Source: Plantactinospora sp. BC1 (GTDB taxonomy: Bacteria; Actinomycetota; Actinomycetes; Mycobacteriales; Micromonosporaceae). From it: a stretch of DNA of 64,000 nt. Numbering within the stretch: the first letter of the stretch is position 1; each line of letters starts with the position of its first letter. Positions 49,321 through 58,571 of the stretch are shown one piece after another. The notes below the pieces were generated by a model that saw only the letters and a program-made list of their open reading frames with translations, did not search any database and was not told the origin of the DNA. Where the stretch lies: contig NZ_CP028158.1 in assembly GCF_003030345.1 (NCBI RefSeq), positions 3,038,001 to 3,102,000 of the forward strand. Reading direction: 5' to 3'. The position numbers and the translations under genes are program-made.

Positions 49321-50787
49321 ATGGCCCGAGCCGAGATCGAGAGGGTGGCCGTCGAACTGCGCGCCGTCCTCGGTGAGCAGCAGGTGATCGACGACCGGGC
49401 CCGGCTGCGGACCTACGAGTGCGACGGGCTCGCCCAGTATCGCGTGGTGCCGGCGCTGGTGGTGCTGCCCCGGACCGCCCAGGAATGCGCCCAGGTGGTC
49501 CGGGCCTGCGTGGCCGCGCGGGTGCCGTTCGTGGCCCGGGGTTCCGGCACCGGCCTCTCCGGCGGCGCCCTGCCGCACGCCGACGGGGTGCTGATCGTCA
49601 CCTCCCAACTGCGCGCCATCCGGGAGGTGTCGCCGGCCGACGAACGGGCCGTGGTCGAGCCGGGCGTGATCAACCTGGCGGTCACCCGGGCCGCCACCCC
49701 GTACGGCTACTACTACGCCCCCGACCCGTCCAGCCAGCAGATCTGCTCGATCGGCGGGAACGTGGCGGAGAACTCCGGCGGGGCACACTGCCTGAAGTAC
49801 GGCTTCACCACGAACCACGTACTCGGACTACAGGTGGTCACCCCGGACGGCGACCTCGTCCGGCTCGGCGGGGCGGCACCGGACAGCCCCGGTTACGACC
49901 TCGTCGGCGCCTTCGTCGGCTCGGAGGGCACCCTCGGGATCGCCACCGAGGTCACCGTACGGCTGGTCCGGCTGCCGGAGTCGGTGCGTACCCTGCTCGC
50001 CGCCTTCGCCACCACCGACGCCGCCGGGGCGGCGACCTCGGCGATCATCGCCGCCGGGGTGGTGCCGGCGGCGGTGGAGATGATGGACGCGCTCGCCATC
50101 GAGGCGGCCGAGGCGGCCGTGCACTGCGGCTACCCGGCCGGTGCGGGCGCGGTGCTGATCGTCGAGCTGGACGGCCCGGCCGCCGAGGTCGAGGCGCAGT
50201 TCGCCGAAGTGACGCGGCTCTGCCGGGCCAACGCCGCGTTCGAGATCCGGATCGCCGCCGACGACGCCGAGCGGGCGCTCTTCTGGAAGGGTCGCAAGTC
50301 GGCCTTCGCCGCCGTCGGCCGGATCAGCCCGGACTACATCGTGCAGGACGGGGTGATCCCGCGTACCGCCCTGCCGGAGGTGCTGCGTCGGATCGGTGAA
50401 CTCGCCGCCGAACGCGGCATCCGGGTGGCGAACGTCTTCCACGCCGGGGACGGCAACCTGCATCCGCTGGTCCTCTTCGACGATTCCGTCGACGGGCAGG
50501 CCGAACGGGCCGAGGAACTCTCCGGCGCCATCCTCGACCTCTGCGTCGCGTACGGCGGGTCGATCACCGGGGAGCACGGCGTCGGGATGGACAAGGCGAA
50601 GTACCTGCCCCGGATGTACACCGACGACGACCTGGACACCATGCAGTTGCTGCGCTGCGCCTTCGACCCGCGCTCGCTGGCCAACCCCGGCAAGATCTTC
50701 CCCACTCCCCGGCTCTGCGGCGAGGTGCCCGGCCGGCGCAGGGGGGCGCACCCGCTCCAGGAGGCCGGTCTCGCGGAGGTGTTCTGA
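49321..50787 (+). CDS. glcD: Glycolate oxidase subunit GlcD (FAD-linked)
   Basis: 488 residues, FAD-binding type 4 (PCMH/VAO fold). FAD motifs: VARGSGTGLSGGALPHADGV near 77-96, DPSSQQICSIGGNVAENSGG near 137-156, and VGSEGTLGIATEV. The C-terminal cap has VFHAGDGNLHPLVLFD and GEHGVGMDK, expected for glycolate/lactate dehydrogenases. It is the catalytic flavin subunit oxidising glycolate to glyoxylate. GGAGG 7 nt before ATG 49321. It is followed by glcE after 3 nt. Confidence 0.95.
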   Translation: MARAEIERVAVELRAVLGEQQVIDDRARLRTYECDGLAQYRVVPALVVLPRTAQECAQVVRACVAARVPFVARGSGTGLSGGALPHADGVLIVTSQLRAIREVSPADERAVVEPGVINLAVTRAATPYGYYYAPDPSSQQICSIGGNVAENSGGAHCLKYGFTTNHVLGLQVVTPDGDLVRLGGAAPDSPGYDLVGAFVGSEGTLGIATEVTVRLVRLPESVRTLLAAFATTDAAGAATSAIIAAGVVPAAVEMMDALAIEAAEAAVHCGYPAGAGAVLIVELDGPAAEVEAQFAEVTRLCRANAAFEIRIAADDAERALFWKGRKSAFAAVGRISPDYIVQDGVIPRTALPEVLRRIGELAAERGIRVANVFHAGDGNLHPLVLFDDSVDGQAERAEELSGAILDLCVAYGGSITGEHGVGMDKAKYLPRMYTDDDLDTMQLLRCAFDPRSLANPGKIFPTPRLCGEVPGRRRGAHPLQEAGLAEVF

Positions 50788-50790
50788 CCC

Positions 50791-52113
50791 ATGCCCCAGC
50801 AGCTCGACACCACGGCCAGCGAGATGGACACGCTCCGGGCCGCGATCGCCGAAGCCGTCGACGACGAGCCGGTTGCCGACGGCGCGGACATCGAGGTGGT
50901 CCGGCCGGCCGGGCCGGCGGACGCGGTCGGCGGGGTACCCGCGCGGATCGTCGCGGCGCCCGGCTCGACCGCGCAGGCGGCGGCGCTGCTGCGGGCCGCC
51001 GCCGGCCTCGGGCTCAGCGTGGTCTTCCGGGGCGCCGGCAGCAGGTCCGACTGGGGCAACCCGCCGCGCAGCCTCGACCTGCTGGTGCAGACCCGTCGAC
51101 TCACCGGCGTGGTCGAGCACGCCGCCGGTGACCTGATCGTGGCGGTCCGGGCCGGCACCCCGCTGACCGAACTCCGCGACGCGCTCGCCCCGGCCGGTCA
51201 GCAGCTCGGGCTCGACGACCCGACCGGCGGCGCCAGCGTCGGCGGGATGGTCGCGGTGAACGGCAGCGGGCCGCGCCGGATGCTCTACGGCACCGTCCGG
51301 GACCTGCTGATCGGGGTCACCCTGGTCCGCGCCGACGGGGTGGTGGCGCACGCCGGGGGCAAGGTGGTGAAGAACGTCGCCGGCTACGACCTGGGCAAGC
51401 TCGTCACCGGGGCGTACGGCACCCTCGGCCTGGTCACCGAGTGCGTGTTCCGGCTGCACCCGGTGCCGGCCGCCCGGGCGTACCTCCGCTGCCGCACGCC
51501 CGGCGTCGGGGCACCCGCCGTCGAGCGGATCCGCCGGCTGCTCGGCACCGTGCTCGGGGCCCAACTGGTGCCGAGCGCCCTGGAGGTCGACGCGCCACCC
51601 GACGGCGGTTACGAGACGGTGCTGCTGTTGGAGGGAACCCCCGCCGGGGTGGCCGGCCGAGCCGAGGCCGCCGCCCGGCTGCTCGGCGCCGAAGCGGTAC
51701 CCGAGACGGAGCCGCCGCCCTGGTGGTCGCGGTATCCGTGGCGGCCCGGCGACACCGGGCTCAAGCTCACGGCGGTGCTCTCCGGGGTACCCGATCTGCT
51801 GGCCGCGGCTCGGGCGACGGCCGACCGGCACGACGTGCCGATCGGGGTACGCGGCTCGGCCGGCACCGGGGTGCTCTACGCCGGACTGCCGGCGGGGGCC
51901 CGACCGGAGCGGGTGGCCCGGGTCGTCGAGGAGCTGCGCGGCGCGGCCACCGAGGCCGGCGGACACGCCGTGGTGCTGACCGCGCCGGACCCGGTCCGGG
52001 CCCGGGTCGACCTCTGGGGCCCGGTGGAGGGACTGGAGCTGATGCGCCGGGTCAAGCAGCGGTTCGATCCCGACGCGCGGCTCGCGCCCGGACGCTTCGT
52101 GGGAGGAATCTGA
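50791..52113 (+). CDS. glcE: Glycolate oxidase subunit GlcE
   Basis: 440 residues, a second FAD-binding type 4 subunit. VVFRGAGSRSDWGNPPRSLD, DDPTGGASVGGMVAVNGSG and VKNVAGYDLGKLVTGAYGTLG are the family signatures. The cap ends with the conserved LWGPVEG-LELMRRVKQRFDP and LAPGRFVGGI. It is required with GlcD and GlcF for activity. Its TGA overlaps the glcF ATG by one base (TGATG). Confidence 0.94.
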   Translation: MPQQLDTTASEMDTLRAAIAEAVDDEPVADGADIEVVRPAGPADAVGGVPARIVAAPGSTAQAAALLRAAAGLGLSVVFRGAGSRSDWGNPPRSLDLLVQTRRLTGVVEHAAGDLIVAVRAGTPLTELRDALAPAGQQLGLDDPTGGASVGGMVAVNGSGPRRMLYGTVRDLLIGVTLVRADGVVAHAGGKVVKNVAGYDLGKLVTGAYGTLGLVTECVFRLHPVPAARAYLRCRTPGVGAPAVERIRRLLGTVLGAQLVPSALEVDAPPDGGYETVLLLEGTPAGVAGRAEAAARLLGAEAVPETEPPPWWSRYPWRPGDTGLKLTAVLSGVPDLLAAARATADRHDVPIGVRGSAGTGVLYAGLPAGARPERVARVVEELRGAATEAGGHAVVLTAPDPVRARVDLWGPVEGLELMRRVKQRFDPDARLAPGRFVGGI

Positions 52114-53546
52114 TGCCGTCACCCGACCCGCTCCCGCCCGGCCCGCCGTCGCCCGGCGGTACCCGGCCGGCCAGCGCGCCCCGGGACGTCCTCGGGCTGC
52201 TCGGGCCGACCTCCGGCGAGCCGGCCTTCGACGCGCACCGGCCACCCCCGGCCGACCTCGTCGCCGACTGTGTGCACTGTGGATTCTGCCTGCCCACCTG
52301 CCCCACGTACGTGTTGTGGGGCGAGGAGATGGACTCGCCCCGGGGGCGGATCCACCTGATGCGGCAGGGCCTGGAGGGCGAACCGCTGGGCGAGGCGATG
52401 GTGGGGCACTTCGACGCCTGCCTCGGCTGCATGGCCTGCGTCACGGCCTGCCCCTCGGGGGTACGCTACGACACCCTGATCGAGCGCACCCGGCAGCAGG
52501 TGGAGCGCCGGCACCGCCGGCCGGTCCGGGAACGGGCACTCCGGGCGGCGGTCTTCGCGCTCTTCCCGTACCCGAAGCGGTTGCGGTTGCTGCGCGGGCC
52601 GCTGCGGGCGTACCAGGCCAGCGGGTTGCGCGCCCTGGTGGCCGGGAGCGGGCTGCTGCCCCGGCTGGCGCCGACGCTGGCCGCCCTGGAGTCGCTGGCT
52701 CCCCGGCTGACCCGGGCACCCAAGCCCCCGGACCGGGTGCCCGCGTACGGGCGACGCCGGGCGGTGGTGGGAATGCTGACCGGGTGCGTGCAGAGCGCCT
52801 TCTTCCCCGGCGTGAACGCGGCCACCGCCCGGGTGCTGGCCGCCGAGGGCTGCGAGGTGGTGCTCAATCCCGGCCGGCAGGGCTGCTGCGGCGCGTTGAG
52901 TGTGCACAATGGGCGCGAGGAGGAGGCGCGCCGGTTCGCCCGGGACCTGATCGACGCCTTCGCCGACACCGGCATCGACTACTTCGTGGTCAACGCCGCC
53001 GGCTGCGGCTCGTCGCTGAAGGAGTACGGCGACCTGCTCGCCGACGACCCGGCGTACGCGCGGCGGGCCGCCGAGTTCGCCGCCCGGGTACGCGACCTCT
53101 CCGAACTCCTCGTCGAACTCGGCCCGGTCGCCCGCCGGCACCCGTTGCCGGTCAGCGTCGCCTATCACGACGCCTGCCATCTCGGGCACGCCCAGGGGAT
53201 CCGCAGTCAGCCCCGGGAGCTGCTCCGGGCGATCCCCGAGCTGGAGTTGCGGGAGATCGCCGACCCGGAGCTGTGCTGCGGCTCGGCCGGGGTGTGGAAC
53301 ATCCTCAACCCGGAGCCGGCGGCCCGGCTCGGCGAGCGCAAGGCCCGGGACGTACTCGACACCGGGGCGCGGCTGCTGGTGACCGCCAACCCGGGCTGCC
53401 TGATGCAGATCACCGCCGCGCTCCCCCGGGTGGGCGGCGCGACCTCAGCCCGATCCGGCGGAGGCGGCGGGATCGCCCTGGCGCACACGGCGCAGGTGCT
53501 GGACGCCTCCATCCGGCGGCTACCGGTCGAGCGGCTGCTGAACTGA
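52113..53546 (+). CDS. glcF: Glycolate oxidase iron-sulfur subunit GlcF
   Basis: 477 residues. Two 4Fe-4S ferredoxin motifs: Cys53, 56, 59, 63 (CVHCGFCLPTCP) and Cys103, 106, 109, 113 (CLGCMACVTACP). Two CCG (cysteine-rich) domains follow: GCVQSAFFPGVN with QGCCGALSVHNG, and YHDACHLGHAQG with ELCCGSAGVWN. It passes electrons from GlcD to the quinone pool. The ~45-residue Pro/Gly-rich N-terminal extension is longer than usual. Translational coupling with glcE by TGATG. It is the last gene of the operon and is followed by the 72-bp repeats. Confidence 0.95.
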   Translation: MPSPDPLPPGPPSPGGTRPASAPRDVLGLLGPTSGEPAFDAHRPPPADLVADCVHCGFCLPTCPTYVLWGEEMDSPRGRIHLMRQGLEGEPLGEAMVGHFDACLGCMACVTACPSGVRYDTLIERTRQQVERRHRRPVRERALRAAVFALFPYPKRLRLLRGPLRAYQASGLRALVAGSGLLPRLAPTLAALESLAPRLTRAPKPPDRVPAYGRRRAVVGMLTGCVQSAFFPGVNAATARVLAAEGCEVVLNPGRQGCCGALSVHNGREEEARRFARDLIDAFADTGIDYFVVNAAGCGSSLKEYGDLLADDPAYARRAAEFAARVRDLSELLVELGPVARRHPLPVSVAYHDACHLGHAQGIRSQPRELLRAIPELELREIADPELCCGSAGVWNILNPEPAARLGERKARDVLDTGARLLVTANPGCLMQITAALPRVGGATSARSGGGGGIALAHTAQVLDASIRRLPVERLLN

Positions 53547-53598
53547 GCTGACCCCGGCCGCACCGGCCCAGGTCGGACGGCGCGGCCCCCCAGGCCAC

Positions 53599-53742
53599 CG
53601 TGCGGTTACGGCTCGCCAGGCCACCGTGCGGTTACGGCTTCCGGGCCGCCGTGCGGTTACGGCGGGGCGGCGTGCGGTTACGGCTCGCCAGGCCACCGTG
53701 CGATTACGGCTTCCGGGCCGCCGTGCGGTTACGGCGGGGTGG
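53599..53742. repeat. 72-bp tandem duplication built of a GTGCGGTTACGG core
   Basis: Two copies (53599-53670 and 53671-53742) are nearly identical. Each contains three spaced cores GTGCGGTTACGG (at 53599, 53625, 53650; then 53671, 53697 with one change GTGCGATTACGG, and 53722). Intervals are 26, 25 and 21 bp in both copies. It lies in the convergent gap between glcF and the asparagine-synthetase-like gene and is not coding. Confidence 0.85.
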
Positions 53743-53807
53743 CGTGCCGATGCGTCCTCCTCGGCCCGGCGGATCTGCCGGCCCCGCCGGACGGAGCTGC
53801 GCGTCGG

Positions 53808-55742
53808 TCAGCTCGACCGGGGCGGTACCGGGTCGACGACCCGGGCGACCCGGCGCAGTCCCCGGGCCGCGAAGCGCCGCCCCCGGGCCGCTGTCCCGGC
53901 GAGGATCCGGGACGGGGCGGACTGTGGAGGCACCGGCGACCGCAGTACCCGGTCGGCGCTCTGCTCGCCGTTCACCTCGGCGAGATAGTCCGCGAAGACG
54001 GCCCGCCAGAGCACCCGGTGCATCAGCCGCTCGTCACCCGGCCCGCCCCGCCCGGCGACCAGCCGGTGCCAGGCGGCGGCGACGGCGGCCGGTCGGTGCG
54101 CGTCGGCCCAGGACTCCTGTTCGGCCACCACCGCGGTGATGAGGTCACGGTCCGGGGCGGTGCCGAGCCGTGGTGCGTAGACCGGCGGCACCAGGCCGGG
54201 CGGGCGGGCATAATACGGCTCGCCCCGCCACTGTGGAATGAGCCGCTCGGTGACCGCCCGGTGCAACGCGTTGTCGCGCCGCTGCGCCGGGGTGATGCCG
54301 AAGGCCGCCCGGACGAACTCGGGAACCAGCAACGGGATGATCGTGCCGGTCCGGTCGGCGGCGGTCCCCCACCGGCGGACCCGCTCCGACACGAGGAAGT
54401 AGTCGAGGACCTTGGCGTCGCTCAGCCCGGCGGTGAACGCCGCCGCCAGGGTGCGGTGCAGCTGTGCCGTCGAGGTGGCCCGGGCCGCGGCCGAGAGCCC
54501 CGACTTGCGGACGACCTGGGCCGCCAGCCGGTCGGTGAAGGCGTCGAGCCGGTCCGGGTACGCCAGCCGGGAGATCTCGACGTGGTCCGGTGGGTAGTAG
54601 TGGCCGTGTGCGATCCCTCCGGCGGCGCCGCTGACGGTCAGATAGCTCGCCGGAACGAACCGGCTCGGTGCGGCCGACGGCAGGTAGCTCTCCGGCCGGA
54701 GTCCCTCCTGCACCCGGTGCCAGGCCAGCACGTTCGGCAGTACCGGGGCGGTCATCGCCAGGCCGTGGGTCTGGGCCGGGCCGCCCGGCTTCGGACGGTC
54801 GATCCGGTGGCTGACCCGCCTGGCCAGCTCGCCCGGCAGTACCGCGACGAGCCGTTCCGCGACGTCGGCCTCGCCCGGCTCGGCGGCGTTGGTGTGGAAC
54901 TGCACCTCCAGGCCGGCGGTGAGCGCCGCCGCCGCGCACAGCCGGGAGTCGCGGCCGCCGCTGAGTCCGATGTTCACCTTGCCCGACCAGAGCGGGTCGA
55001 GCGCGAGCATCGCACCGCGCAACGCCTCCGCCACCTCGTCGACCCGGTCGGCCGAGAGCGCGTCGCCCCCGCCGTCCGCCGCCCAGGTCGCGAGCGCGTC
55101 GATCCGGCTCCGGACCGGGGCCGACCCGGTCGCGTCGTAGTCGATGGTCGTCCCGCCCGGTACGGCGAAGACATTGCTGAACGGCGTCCGGTCGCCCTGG
55201 AACCAGCCGGTGGCCGCGAAGGTGCGCCAGCCGTCCCGGTCCGGCTCGGCGCGTATCCCGGCGAACCGGCACGCGGCGGCCGGCCGGTTGGACCAGACCC
55301 AGCCGCCGGGGAAGCGGAGTTGGTAGAGCCGGCCGAGCCCGACCGCGTCGGTGTGCAGCCGCAGCCGGCCCTGTCCGGGGGCCAGTGACGCCAGCACGAA
55401 CGGTGCGGTCAGCTCCAGCACGGAGCGCGGACGGTCGGCCAGCGCCCTGGCCAGCGGCACCGCCGCCCGTTCCGCCGGGACGCCGCCGACCACCCGTCGG
55501 TAGTCGACCGGCAGGTAGAGCGTGGCGACCGCCAGGTCCGGCTCCTGCTGCCAGGCGGGCCAGCGCCACGGTGACGGCGCCACGTCCCAGATGTGCAGCC
55601 CGAGCCGACCGACGTCCATGCCGCAGCGGCGCGTTCCCTCGGGCCAGATCGTCGCGTAGTGGCCGGTCATCCGGTCGATTCTGGACGGCAGATCGGACGT
55701 CGCCTCGTCGCGATCGAATGCGTAGGCCAGGAGTAGCTGCAC
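53808..55742 (-). CDS. Asparagine-synthetase-like amidotransferase, orphan
   Basis: 644 residues. The C-terminal half has the PP-loop of AsnB-type enzymes, SGGRDS (261-266), followed by helical synthetase sequence with LVPEFVRAAFGITPAQRRDNALHRAVTERLI. The N-terminal half resembles the glutaminase domain (FVLASLAPGQGRLRLHTDAVGLGRLYQ, VFAVPGG) but begins with Val-Gln rather than the catalytic Cys2, so it cannot hydrolyse glutamine in the usual way. Such proteins adenylate a carboxylate and join it to an amine (asparagine synthetase, lasso cyclase or beta-lactam synthetase type). No precursor peptide or partner protease is seen. GTG 55742 has GGGAG 7 nt upstream. Confidence 0.82.
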   Translation of the reverse strand: MQLLLAYAFDRDEATSDLPSRIDRMTGHYATIWPEGTRRCGMDVGRLGLHIWDVAPSPWRWPAWQQEPDLAVATLYLPVDYRRVVGGVPAERAAVPLARALADRPRSVLELTAPFVLASLAPGQGRLRLHTDAVGLGRLYQLRFPGGWVWSNRPAAACRFAGIRAEPDRDGWRTFAATGWFQGDRTPFSNVFAVPGGTTIDYDATGSAPVRSRIDALATWAADGGGDALSADRVDEVAEALRGAMLALDPLWSGKVNIGLSGGRDSRLCAAAALTAGLEVQFHTNAAEPGEADVAERLVAVLPGELARRVSHRIDRPKPGGPAQTHGLAMTAPVLPNVLAWHRVQEGLRPESYLPSAAPSRFVPASYLTVSGAAGGIAHGHYYPPDHVEISRLAYPDRLDAFTDRLAAQVVRKSGLSAAARATSTAQLHRTLAAAFTAGLSDAKVLDYFLVSERVRRWGTAADRTGTIIPLLVPEFVRAAFGITPAQRRDNALHRAVTERLIPQWRGEPYYARPPGLVPPVYAPRLGTAPDRDLITAVVAEQESWADAHRPAAVAAAWHRLVAGRGGPGDERLMHRVLWRAVFADYLAEVNGEQSADRVLRSPVPPQSAPSRILAGTAARGRRFAARGLRRVARVVDPVPPRSS

Positions 55743-55992
55743 GAAGAGGCTCCCACAAGACGAGATCGCCGCGACTCGAAACAGCGCGGTGATGGCCCGC
55801 CATCATTACACGCGGCGACCACTGTGGAGGGGCCGTCCGGACATTCATCCCAATTTCAGGATCCGAACCGCGAGATCAATTATCGTTCGCCCACTCGGAC
55901 GGAATGGGAAAAGCGCGGAAAATTGCTCCGGGCCGCCGGGGTGGGATCTTCCGGTACGCTTACCGGGACCGATCGTTCGCCGGAGGTACGGG

Positions 55993-56628
55993 TCAGCCCT
56001 GGTAGAGCTGGCGGGCGTACTCGGGGCCGAAGTAGCGCTCCAGTTCCTCCAGCGACTGCTCGGTCCGCTGGACCCGCTTGATGATCTGCGGCTGGGGCGG
56101 CAGCGCCTCCGGGCGCCAGCTCTCCGGATGCCACAGTAACGACCGCATGAACGCCCTGGCACAGTGGAAGAAGATCTGTTCGATCTCGACCACCAGCGCC
56201 AGGATCGGACGGTGCCCCTTGACGATCATCTGGTCGAAGAACGGCGCCTCCCGGACCAGCCGGGCCCGGCCGTTGATCCGCAGCGTCTCGCCCCGGCCGG
56301 GAATCAGATAGACCAGTCCGACGTGCGGGTTCGCCAGGATGTTGCGGAAACCGTCCGCGCGCCGGTTTCCCGGGCGTTCCGGAATGGCGATCGTGGTGTC
56401 GTCGAGCACCACGGTGAAGCCGGGCGGGTCGCCCTTGGGCGAGACGTCGCAGTTGCCGGCGGGGTCGGCCGTGGCCACCAGGCAGAACGGCGAGGCGGCG
56501 AGCCACTCGCGGTCGATCTCGTGCAGTCGTACCCGCTCCTTGGTCACCGCCAGGGGTTTCGGCTCGCCGAGCAGCTCGCGCAGCTCCGCCTCGGACGTGA
56601 TCTCGACCAGACCGGCCGGTGCGACCAT
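55993..56628 (-). CDS. PPOX-type FMN flavoprotein (MSMEG_1061-like)
   Basis: 211 residues, pyridoxamine 5'-phosphate oxidase-like split barrel. ITSEAELRELLGEP, SPFCLVATADPAGNCDVSPKGDPPGF (FMN phosphate region), IPERPGNRRADGFRNILANPHVGLVYLIPGRGETLRINGRA and a C-terminal helical extension. This resembles the MSMEG_1061 flavin/F420-type family; its reaction is unknown. ATG 56628 is preferred over the longer frame to 56706 because GGAGG lies 5 nt upstream. Confidence 0.88.
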   Translation of the reverse strand: MVAPAGLVEITSEAELRELLGEPKPLAVTKERVRLHEIDREWLAASPFCLVATADPAGNCDVSPKGDPPGFTVVLDDTTIAIPERPGNRRADGFRNILANPHVGLVYLIPGRGETLRINGRARLVREAPFFDQMIVKGHRPILALVVEIEQIFFHCARAFMRSLLWHPESWRPEALPPQPQIIKRVQRTEQSLEELERYFGPEYARQLYQG

Positions 56629-56756
56629 CTCGACCTCCCCGTCAGACGCCGCCCTCCAAGCTACGCGCATGTCACCTCGGCGGTAAACGGGTTTCGGGGA
56701 GGGCACGTCCGCCGAACGCGGCCGGTCCCTCCCCGACGGTCAGCTCCGCCGACGGC

Positions 56757-58265
56757 TCAGAACGTGATCAGCGGGTCACCGACGAAGTCGGCGATGAAGT
56801 TGACGAAGAAGAAGCCGAAGAACAGTACGTTCAGCACCAGCAGTACGTAGTGCCACGGGCGCGGCCGGGCCGGTCGGGGCAGCCGGCTGTTCAGATAGAT
56901 CAGCAGGAACGGATAGAGCAGCGCGCCGAGGTTGGACATGTTCGCCGACCACTGCACCAGGTTGACCGGCACCGCCAGGTGCAGCACCACCGAGATGACC
57001 ACGAGCAGCAGCAGCATGAACGGGTAGTAGAACTTGCGCGGGTCGCCCTCCAGCAGCCGGCGCAGCCGGGGACTGGTCGCGTGCGCGGCGTCGGTGCTGA
57101 CCCGCACCATTCCCTCGAAGATGCCGAGCTGGGTGCTGAACAGCACCAGTACGCCGATCAGCAGCATGCCGTAGAACATCAGCGGCCCGTAGTCGGGTTC
57201 CAGGGCGGTGGCCACGAAGGTCGGTACGTTCGACGCGGTCGGCGCCTCTCCGGAGAGCTGCACCGCCTGCGCCATCAGGATGGTGGGGAGCAGCATGCCG
57301 AGCATCGCGCCGACGAAGAAGATCCCCCACATGTCGATCAGCAGCAGCCGGTACCAGCGCCGCCACCGGGCCGCGTTCGTCGGGTCGTCCGGGAAGGTGA
57401 CCCCGTTGGCCAGCAGTTCCCGGCGGTCGCCGCGCAGCCCCGAGATGTAGCCGGTGCGGAAGCCCATCCCGTAGCCCTTGTCCCGGTAGTGGCCCATCAC
57501 ATACCAGTTGAGCCCGGAGACGAGTGCGGTGAAGCCGGCCAGCCCGCCGAGCTGGGTGGCGGTGATCCCCTCCGGCGGCGCGGCCGGGGTGACGAACCCA
57601 CGGATCCCCTCCCACCAGATGTCCCAGGGCACCACGAAGAGCGCCACCAGCAACAGGGCCAGCAGGACGACGCTGACCATCACCCAGTTGGCGAGTTCGA
57701 GGGCCCGGCTGATCCGCTTCGCCCCGGCGGCGATCAGGAAGACCAGCACCAGCAGCGCGATCGCCCAGAGTCGGGGCTCCTCCGCCCCGGCCGGCGGGGC
57801 CTCGCCGTGCACCAACGCGTACATGCCCTGGCCGGCCGAGGCCGCCCACCCCCCGGCGATGAACGCGAAGATCACCAGGAACACCGACACCGGTACCCAG
57901 AGCAGGTAACCGGGCGGCACCCGCCCCCAGCCGACCACCGGAGCCTCGCCGGTGGCCATCACGTACCGGGAGCACTCGATGTTGTAGAAGGTCTGCAACA
58001 CCGCCGAGATCAGGATGACCCAGCCGACGCCGACGAAGCCGAACTGGCCGACCGCCTGCGGGCCGAGCAGCCACTCGCCGCTGCCGATCGAGATGCCCAG
58101 CGCGATCAGGCTGGGGCCGAGGGCGTACTTGACCAGCTCGCGGGGGCCGAGCCTGCGGACCTTGAAGACCTCTTCGGGCTCGGGCAGGTCGGCCACCGCG
58201 AGCGGGGGACGGCTGGCGCCGAGTGGATAGGAGTGGACATCCGGGACCTCTGTTGCTTCCGCCAT
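56757..58265 (-). CDS. Nramp-family transporter, non-canonical
   Basis: 502 residues, about 11 membrane helices with Nramp/LeuT-fold spacing. The metal-binding motifs differ from true Mn/Fe Nramps: helix 1 reads GISIGSGEWLLGP where DPGN is expected, and the helix 6 region reads MGHYRD where an MPH-like motif is usual. It probably carries another ion or substrate (inference). The N-terminus is polar (ATEVPDVHSYPLG). AAGGAGG 6 nt before ATG 58265 is a near-perfect ribosome site. It is divergent from the membrane hydrolase. Confidence 0.85.
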   Translation of the reverse strand: MAEATEVPDVHSYPLGASRPPLAVADLPEPEEVFKVRRLGPRELVKYALGPSLIALGISIGSGEWLLGPQAVGQFGFVGVGWVILISAVLQTFYNIECSRYVMATGEAPVVGWGRVPPGYLLWVPVSVFLVIFAFIAGGWAASAGQGMYALVHGEAPPAGAEEPRLWAIALLVLVFLIAAGAKRISRALELANWVMVSVVLLALLLVALFVVPWDIWWEGIRGFVTPAAPPEGITATQLGGLAGFTALVSGLNWYVMGHYRDKGYGMGFRTGYISGLRGDRRELLANGVTFPDDPTNAARWRRWYRLLLIDMWGIFFVGAMLGMLLPTILMAQAVQLSGEAPTASNVPTFVATALEPDYGPLMFYGMLLIGVLVLFSTQLGIFEGMVRVSTDAAHATSPRLRRLLEGDPRKFYYPFMLLLLVVISVVLHLAVPVNLVQWSANMSNLGALLYPFLLIYLNSRLPRPARPRPWHYVLLVLNVLFFGFFFVNFIADFVGDPLITF

Positions 58266-58571
58266 GAGATGCCTCCTTGGGAAGATCCCCCCGGGCATCA
58301 ATCGTCATCCATCGGAAACCAGTACGCAATGATTGATCTCCATCAGCGCCCGGCCGGCGGCGGACCCACGGCCCGGCACCGGGATCCCGGTTGCACCCGA
58401 TCGGGTCGGCGACGGTGCCGTGTCGGGGAACCGACCGGAACCGTTGACCAGACCGGAGCACGGTTGAGGTGTCAGGTTCCGTTCCCGTTCCGGGTGCCCC
58501 GAGGTTCGCCGGCCAGGCCGGCGAGCGGGCGCACCACCTGCCGCGGACCCTAGAAACCCAGGTGGTACGCC
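58266..58571. other. Divergent intergenic region with short AT-rich inverted repeat
   Basis: The first 70 bp beside the Nramp gene are unusually AT-rich and contain ATCAATC (58297-58303) and GATTGAT (58331-58337), an inverted repeat 27 bp apart that could be a regulator site. The remainder is GC-rich. AGGTGG precedes ATG 58572. No gene is seen. Confidence 0.5.

Noticed and set aside
53599-53742. CRISPR-like array
   Set aside because: Only 12-bp cores, spacers are themselves repeated between the two units, and there are no cas genes.
53808-55742. Lasso peptide cluster
   Set aside because: No precursor peptide with a threonine-containing leader, no RRE and no transglutaminase-like protease nearby.
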